From Leptospiraceae bacterium (GTDB lineage Bacteria; Spirochaetota; Leptospiria; Leptospirales; Leptospiraceae), in contig JACKPB010000002.1 in assembly GCA_024233875.1 (NCBI GenBank), positions 248,001 to 312,000 on the forward strand: DNA of 64,000 nucleotides, written 5' to 3'. Position 1 is the first letter of the stretch. The number at the start of each line of letters is the position of its first letter. Below, in pieces: positions 60,205 to 64,000 of the stretch. The translations under genes were made by a program, and so were the position numbers. Under the pieces are notes generated by a model. That model ran no database searches. It saw only the letters and a list, made by a program, of their open reading frames with translations, and was not told the origin of the DNA.

Positions 60205-61483
60205 TTACAAAGTTAAAGATTTATCCCTTTCCCAGTGGGGAAGAGAAGAAATCATCCTAGCAGAAAAAGAGATGCCCGGACTAATGGCTCTTAGAGACGA
60301 GTACAAGGGAAAGAAACCTCTCGCAGGTGCACGTATTGCAGGATCTCTTCACATGACAATTCAGACAGCAGTACTAATTGAGACCCTGACCAACCTGGGA
60401 GCAGAGATTCGATGGTCTTCCTGCAATATCTTCTCTACTCAGGATCATGCTGCTGCGGCTATCGCACAGGCCGGTATTCCTGTATTTGCTTGGAAAGGAA
60501 TGACTGAAGATGAATATTGGTGGTGTATTGAGCAAACTCTAAATTTCAACGGAAAAGGTCCAAATATGATTCTGGATGATGGTGGAGACTTGACTTACTA
60601 TGTCCACACAAAGAAACCCGAACTTCTTCCGGAACTAAAAGGGATCTCTGAGGAAACCACTACAGGTGTCAATCAGTTGAATAAGATGCTGAGAGATGGA
60701 ATTTTAAAAGTTCCTGCGATCAATGTCAATGACTCCGTAACCAAATCCAAGTTTGACAACCTATATGGTTGTAGAGAGTCTCTTACTGATGGAATCAAAA
60801 GAGCTACAGACATCATGCTTGCCGGAAAAGTGGCAATTGTTGCTGGTTATGGTGATGTTGGAAAAGGTTCTGCAGCTTCTCTGAGAGCTTTTGGTTGTAG
60901 AGTGGCTGTAACTGAGGTAGATCCAATATGTGCCCTCCAGGCGGCAATGGAAGGGTATGAAGTGATTTTGATGGAAGACATGATCAAAGAAGCTGACATC
61001 CTTGTGACTGCGACAGGAAACAATGACATCGTGACTCTTGAGCATATGCTTCAAATGAAAGATGGAGCGATTCTTTGTAATATCGGTCACTTCGATACAG
61101 AGATTCAAATGTCAAGACTGAACTCTCATTCCGGAGTCAAGAAAACCACTATCAAACCACAGGTAGACAAATACACTCTTCCTTCAGGAAATTCTTTAAT
61201 CGTACTGGCAGAGGGACGATTGGTAAACCTCGGTTGTGCTACAGGTCACCCTTCTTTTGTGATGTCTACATCTTTCACAAACCAGGTACTGGCTCAAATC
61301 GAACTCTATACCAGCAAGTATGAACTGGGTGTATATCGATTGCCCAAGAAACTGGATGAAAAAGTAGCTGCATTGCATCTGGATAAACTCGGAGTCAAAT
61401 TGACCAAACTTTCTAAAGATCAGGCTGAATACCTCGGAGTCCCACCCGAAGGACCTTTCAAGCCGGAACACTATAGATACTAA
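60188..61483 (+). CDS. ahcY: Adenosylhomocysteinase
   Basis: Hydrolyses S-adenosylhomocysteine to adenosine and homocysteine, an NAD-dependent step that relieves inhibition of methyltransferases. At 431 residues it has the usual length. N-terminal motifs GSLHMTIQTAVLIETL and SSCNIFSTQDHAAAAIA are typical. The NAD-binding segment is AGYGDVGKGSAASLRAFG, with EVDPICALQAAMEGYEV after it, and the C-terminus ends in the conserved KPEHYRY. An AAGGAGGA ribosome-binding site lies inside the upstream ArsR-methyltransferase gene. Product homocysteine is the substrate of MetH two genes downstream. Confidence 0.97.
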   Translation: MSEKNDYKVKDLSLSQWGREEIILAEKEMPGLMALRDEYKGKKPLAGARIAGSLHMTIQTAVLIETLTNLGAEIRWSSCNIFSTQDHAAAAIAQAGIPVFAWKGMTEDEYWWCIEQTLNFNGKGPNMILDDGGDLTYYVHTKKPELLPELKGISEETTTGVNQLNKMLRDGILKVPAINVNDSVTKSKFDNLYGCRESLTDGIKRATDIMLAGKVAIVAGYGDVGKGSAASLRAFGCRVAVTEVDPICALQAAMEGYEVILMEDMIKEADILVTATGNNDIVTLEHMLQMKDGAILCNIGHFDTEIQMSRLNSHSGVKKTTIKPQVDKYTLPSGNSLIVLAEGRLVNLGCATGHPSFVMSTSFTNQVLAQIELYTSKYELGVYRLPKKLDEKVAALHLDKLGVKLTKLSKDQAEYLGVPPEGPFKPEHYRY

Positions 61484-61490
61484 AAACTTA

Positions 61491-61516
61491 TGTGGTTCGG
61501 AGTTTTCCGAACCACA
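61491..61516 (+). terminator. Hairpin between ahcY and the ferredoxin gene
   Basis: Perfect 10-bp stem TGTGGTTCGG / CCGAACCACA with loop AGTTTT, starting 8 bases after the ahcY stop and ending 9 bases before the ferredoxin ATG. It has no T-run after it, so it may be an attenuator or an mRNA-stability element rather than a full terminator. Confidence 0.6.
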
Positions 61517-61524
61517 CGAAATCC

Positions 61525-61788
61525 ATGACTTACGTTGTAACTGAAAGCTGTATTGATTTTCGTGATACATCCTGTGTTGTTGTCTGTCCGGTTCAAGCGT
61601 TCCGTTTGGGAGAAAAAATGGTCTATATAGATCCTGATATCTGCATTGATTGCAATGCCTGTATTTCAGAGTGTCCTGTGGATGCAATTTTCCCGGATCA
61701 TGAACTCTCAGGAGAAGAATTGAAATGGATTTCCATCAATAAAATTCAATCGAAATTATATCCAATTATTAAATTTAAAATTAACTAA
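61525..61788 (+). CDS. fdxA: Small 7Fe/8Fe-type ferredoxin
   Basis: An 87-residue ferredoxin. ATG 61525 (MTYVVTESC) matches the FdxA N-terminus; the longer frame from 61492 reads through the hairpin and is rejected. The first cluster motif is CIDFRDTSCVVVCPVQAF; compared with FdxA the second Cys of CxxC is Phe, consistent with a [3Fe-4S] site. The second is CIDCNACISECPVDAIF, a normal [4Fe-4S] site. Between ahcY and metH it may supply electrons for reductive reactivation of cob(II)alamin in MetH. This is inference, since no flavodoxin or reductase gene is visible. Confidence 0.92.
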   Translation: MTYVVTESCIDFRDTSCVVVCPVQAFRLGEKMVYIDPDICIDCNACISECPVDAIFPDHELSGEELKWISINKIQSKLYPIIKFKIN

Positions 61789-61809
61789 TACTACCTAAAG
61801 AGGTCATAT

Positions 61810-64000
61810 ATGAACTATCCAAAAAATTCCCAGTATCTTGTCGACTTACTCAAAGAAAAGATTTTATTCCTGGATGGAGCCATGGGAACCATGATTCAGA
61901 AATACAATCTTACCGAAGAAGACTACCGGGGAGAAAAGTTCAAAGACCACGCCCATCCTTTGAAGGGAAATAATGATTTGCTCTCGATTACACGACCTGA
62001 CATTATTGAAGCACTCCATCTTGAGTTTTTAAGAGCCGGAGCAAATATCATTGAAACAAACTCCTTCAGCTCCACTACAATTTCACAATCAGACTACAAA
62101 TTGGAATCGATCATTAGAGAATTGAATTTAGAATCTGTTCATTGCGCTAAAAGAGCTATCGAAACCTTCAAAAAAGACAATCCGGATGTCCCCTGTTTCA
62201 TTGCAGGTTCCATCGGCCCAACCAATCGAACTGCCTCAATGTCACCGGATGTCAATAATCCGGCATTTAGAGCAGTCACCTTTGAAGAACTCGTAAAGGC
62301 CTACTACGAACAGGCGGAGGCTTTGATGGATGGAGGCTGCGATCTTTTACTTCTGGAAACAACCTTTGACACCCTCAACCTCAAAGCAGGTCTCTACGCA
62401 GTTGAAGAATTATTTCTGGCCAAAGGTCAGAGACTTCCGGTTTCCATTTCGGTGACAATCACAGATGCATCCGGTAGAACACTTTCCGGACAAACAGTCT
62501 CAGCGTTTTACAACTCCATCCGCCACTCCAATCCCCTATCTGTAGGGATCAACTGCGCTCTGGGGGCGGCAGAAATGCGACCCTATATAGAAGAACTCTC
62601 CAATATCTCCGAGTGCTACATCAGTTGCTATCCCAATGCGGGTCTTCCGAATGCTTTCGGTGGTTACGACCAAGTACCGGAAGAAATTGCTCAACTCCTC
62701 CTCGATTATTCCAATCAGGGTTGGTTGAATATTGTGGGTGGTTGCTGCGGTACCACACCCGGGCACATAAAAGCAATAGCGGATACCCTAAGAGGGAAAA
62801 AACCCCGTTCTTTAAAAAAACAACCTTCCTATATGAGACTCTCCGGATTGGAGCCTTTGAATGTCACTCCGGAGAAAGGATTCTTAATGGTTGGAGAGCG
62901 AACTAATGTAACAGGATCTCCAAAATTCAAAAGATTGATTTTGGAAAACAACTTCGAAGAGGCCATTCAGGTAGCTCTTCAGCAGGTAGAAGCGGGTGCC
63001 AATATTCTCGATATCAATTTCGATGAAGCCCTCTTAGATGGGGAAAAATCCATGGCACATTTTCTCAACCTAATCGCCGCAGAGCCGGAAATTGCAAAAA
63101 TTCCCTTTATGCTGGATAGCTCAAAATGGTCTGTGATTGAAGCGGGTCTGAAATGTGTCCAGGGCAAGGCAATTATCAATTCGATTAGTTTGAAAGAGGG
63201 AGAAGAGAAATTTCTTGAATCCGCCAGAAAAGCCAAAAGATATGGAGCCGCAGTGATCGTCATGGCCTTTGATGAAAATGGTCAGGCGGCGACCAAAGAC
63301 GGAAAAGTTGCCATTTGCAAACGCGCTTATGACCTTCTGGTAGAAAAACTCAACTTCGATCCTGAGGATATAATCTTTGATCCAAATATCCTAACAGTTG
63401 CTACCGGTATTGAAGAGCACAATAATTACGCACTTAATTTTATAGAAGCGATCCCCGAAATCAAAGAGAAATGTCCCGGAGCCAAGATCAGTGGAGGACT
63501 CAGCAATATCTCATTTTCCTTCCGTGGAAACAACCCGATTCGGGAAGCCATGCATTCCGTCTTTCTTTACCATGCAATCAAGAAAGGAATGGATATGGCA
63601 ATAGTTAATGCCGGAATGCTTGAGGTATATGAAGAAATCCCCAAAGACCTACTGGAAAGAGTGGAAGATGTGATACTCAACCGTAGGGAGGATGCCACCG
63701 AGCGCCTGATTGAATTTGCAGAGTCTTATAAAAAAACTGATTCCGGAGTTAAGGAAAAAGAGCAGGAATGGCGTTCTCTTTCTGTTGAAGAAAGATTGAA
63801 ACATGCACTTGTCAAAGGCATAGTAGAATTCATAGATGCTGACGTCGAAGAAGCAAGGAAGAATTATCCCCGTCCTCTTCATCTGATCGAGGGTCCCTTA
63901 ATGGATGGTATGAAGATAGTAGGGGAACTATTCGGAGAAGGAAAGATGTTCCTTCCTCAGGTTGTCAAGAGTGCAAGGGTAATGAAAAAAGCCGTGGCTT
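61810..64000 (+). CDS. metH: Cobalamin-dependent methionine synthase, 5' part (runs off the window)
   Basis: About 730 codons of MetH are present, starting at ATG 61810 with AGAGGT upstream. The homocysteine module occupies residues ~10-330 (FLDGAMGTMIQ, ETNSFSSTTI, GGCCGTTPGHIKAI zinc-cysteine block). The methyltetrahydrofolate module follows from ~360 (LMVGERTNVTGSPKFKRLI, GANILDINFDEALLD, MLDSSKWSVIEAGL, IVNAGML). The sequence ends inside the cobalamin cap domain (MKIVGELFGEGKMFLPQVV), just before the DxHxxG B12 motif. Further domains lie outside the window. MetH transfers a methyl group from methyltetrahydrofolate to homocysteine from AhcY. It is last in view of the regulator-ahcY-ferredoxin-metH operon. 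Confidence 0.97.
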   Translation, partial: MNYPKNSQYLVDLLKEKILFLDGAMGTMIQKYNLTEEDYRGEKFKDHAHPLKGNNDLLSITRPDIIEALHLEFLRAGANIIETNSFSSTTISQSDYKLESIIRELNLESVHCAKRAIETFKKDNPDVPCFIAGSIGPTNRTASMSPDVNNPAFRAVTFEELVKAYYEQAEALMDGGCDLLLLETTFDTLNLKAGLYAVEELFLAKGQRLPVSISVTITDASGRTLSGQTVSAFYNSIRHSNPLSVGINCALGAAEMRPYIEELSNISECYISCYPNAGLPNAFGGYDQVPEEIAQLLLDYSNQGWLNIVGGCCGTTPGHIKAIADTLRGKKPRSLKKQPSYMRLSGLEPLNVTPEKGFLMVGERTNVTGSPKFKRLILENNFEEAIQVALQQVEAGANILDINFDEALLDGEKSMAHFLNLIAAEPEIAKIPFMLDSSKWSVIEAGLKCVQGKAIINSISLKEGEEKFLESARKAKRYGAAVIVMAFDENGQAATKDGKVAICKRAYDLLVEKLNFDPEDIIFDPNILTVATGIEEHNNYALNFIEAIPEIKEKCPGAKISGGLSNISFSFRGNNPIREAMHSVFLYHAIKKGMDMAIVNAGMLEVYEEIPKDLLERVEDVILNRREDATERLIEFAESYKKTDSGVKEKEQEWRSLSVEERLKHALVKGIVEFIDADVEEARKNYPRPLHLIEGPLMDGMKIVGELFGEGKMFLPQVVKSARVMKKAVA

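Overview
The window looks like chromosomal DNA of a moderately AT-rich spirochaete, most likely of the order Leptospirales. This is an inference. It rests on lipoproteins with spirochaete-like lipoboxes, an outer-membrane barrel fragment, an oxygen-binding di-iron protein next to signalling genes, CheB-CheR-PAS and cyclase/EAL signalling, and an ArsR-methyltransferase/ahcY/ferredoxin/metH methionine-cycle cluster. No rRNA, tRNA, CRISPR array, transposase or phage structural gene was recognised.

Layout. (1) 1-5.6 kb: the end of an outer-membrane-barrel-like protein, a two-gene nicotinamide-to-NAD salvage operon (NMN adenylyltransferase/Nudix fusion plus nicotinamide phosphoribosyltransferase), a membrane adenylate cyclase and a small helical protein. 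(2) 5.6-9.1 kb: a compact leftward operon encoding a thioredoxin-thioredoxin reductase fusion, an ArsM-like methyltransferase with all three As(III)-binding cysteines, a 32-residue cysteine-containing peptide too short for routine gene calling, and a radical SAM/SPASM peptide maturase. It sits behind a TACCC-n4-GGGTA palindrome. This is the best candidate for an undescribed system, possibly a thiol- or arsenic-linked RiPP. (3) 9.2-23 kb: an accessory region with three AAA/DUF4143-type ATPases, each with its own long inverted repeat directly in front of the start codon. It also holds a membrane AraC-type regulator, a C-type-lectin lipoprotein, tandem and dispersed repeats, an ankyrin gene with two in-frame TGA codons, and a kinase-nSTAND-DUF1566 gene apparently split by a frameshift. 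(4) 23-36 kb: lipid/acyl metabolism (propionyl-CoA synthetase, FAD dehydrogenase, ThDP enzyme), a GDSL esterase, a HEAT-repeat lipoprotein and a 5'-nucleotidase. (5) 36-52.6 kb: an MFS exporter coupled to a 56-residue CxxC membrane peptide, a di-iron oxygen sensor, an EAL response regulator, a 2095-residue alpha-2-macroglobulin, a hybrid histidine kinase and a CheB-CheR-PAS protein. (6) 52.8-57.2 kb: an overlapping GNAT / ATP-grasp / RND-transporter operon. (7) 57.5-64 kb: a valine-pyruvate-type aminotransferase, then the methionine-cycle operon (ArsR-methyltransferase regulator behind a perfect 24-bp palindrome, ahcY, ferredoxin, metH running off the end).

How the genes work together. The methionine-cycle operon would clear S-adenosylhomocysteine (AhcY) and remethylate homocysteine (MetH). 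Its first gene probably senses the cycle, and the ferredoxin may feed electrons to MetH. The arsM operon consumes SAM and reduced thioredoxin, both supplied by or fused into the same transcription unit or pathway. The signalling genes (cyclase, EAL, hybrid kinase, CheB-CheR, di-iron sensor) suggest a motile organism with extensive environmental sensing. Many start codons were moved downstream from the longest open frame to sites with a ribosome-binding site or a plausible signal peptide. These choices are stated in each entry.
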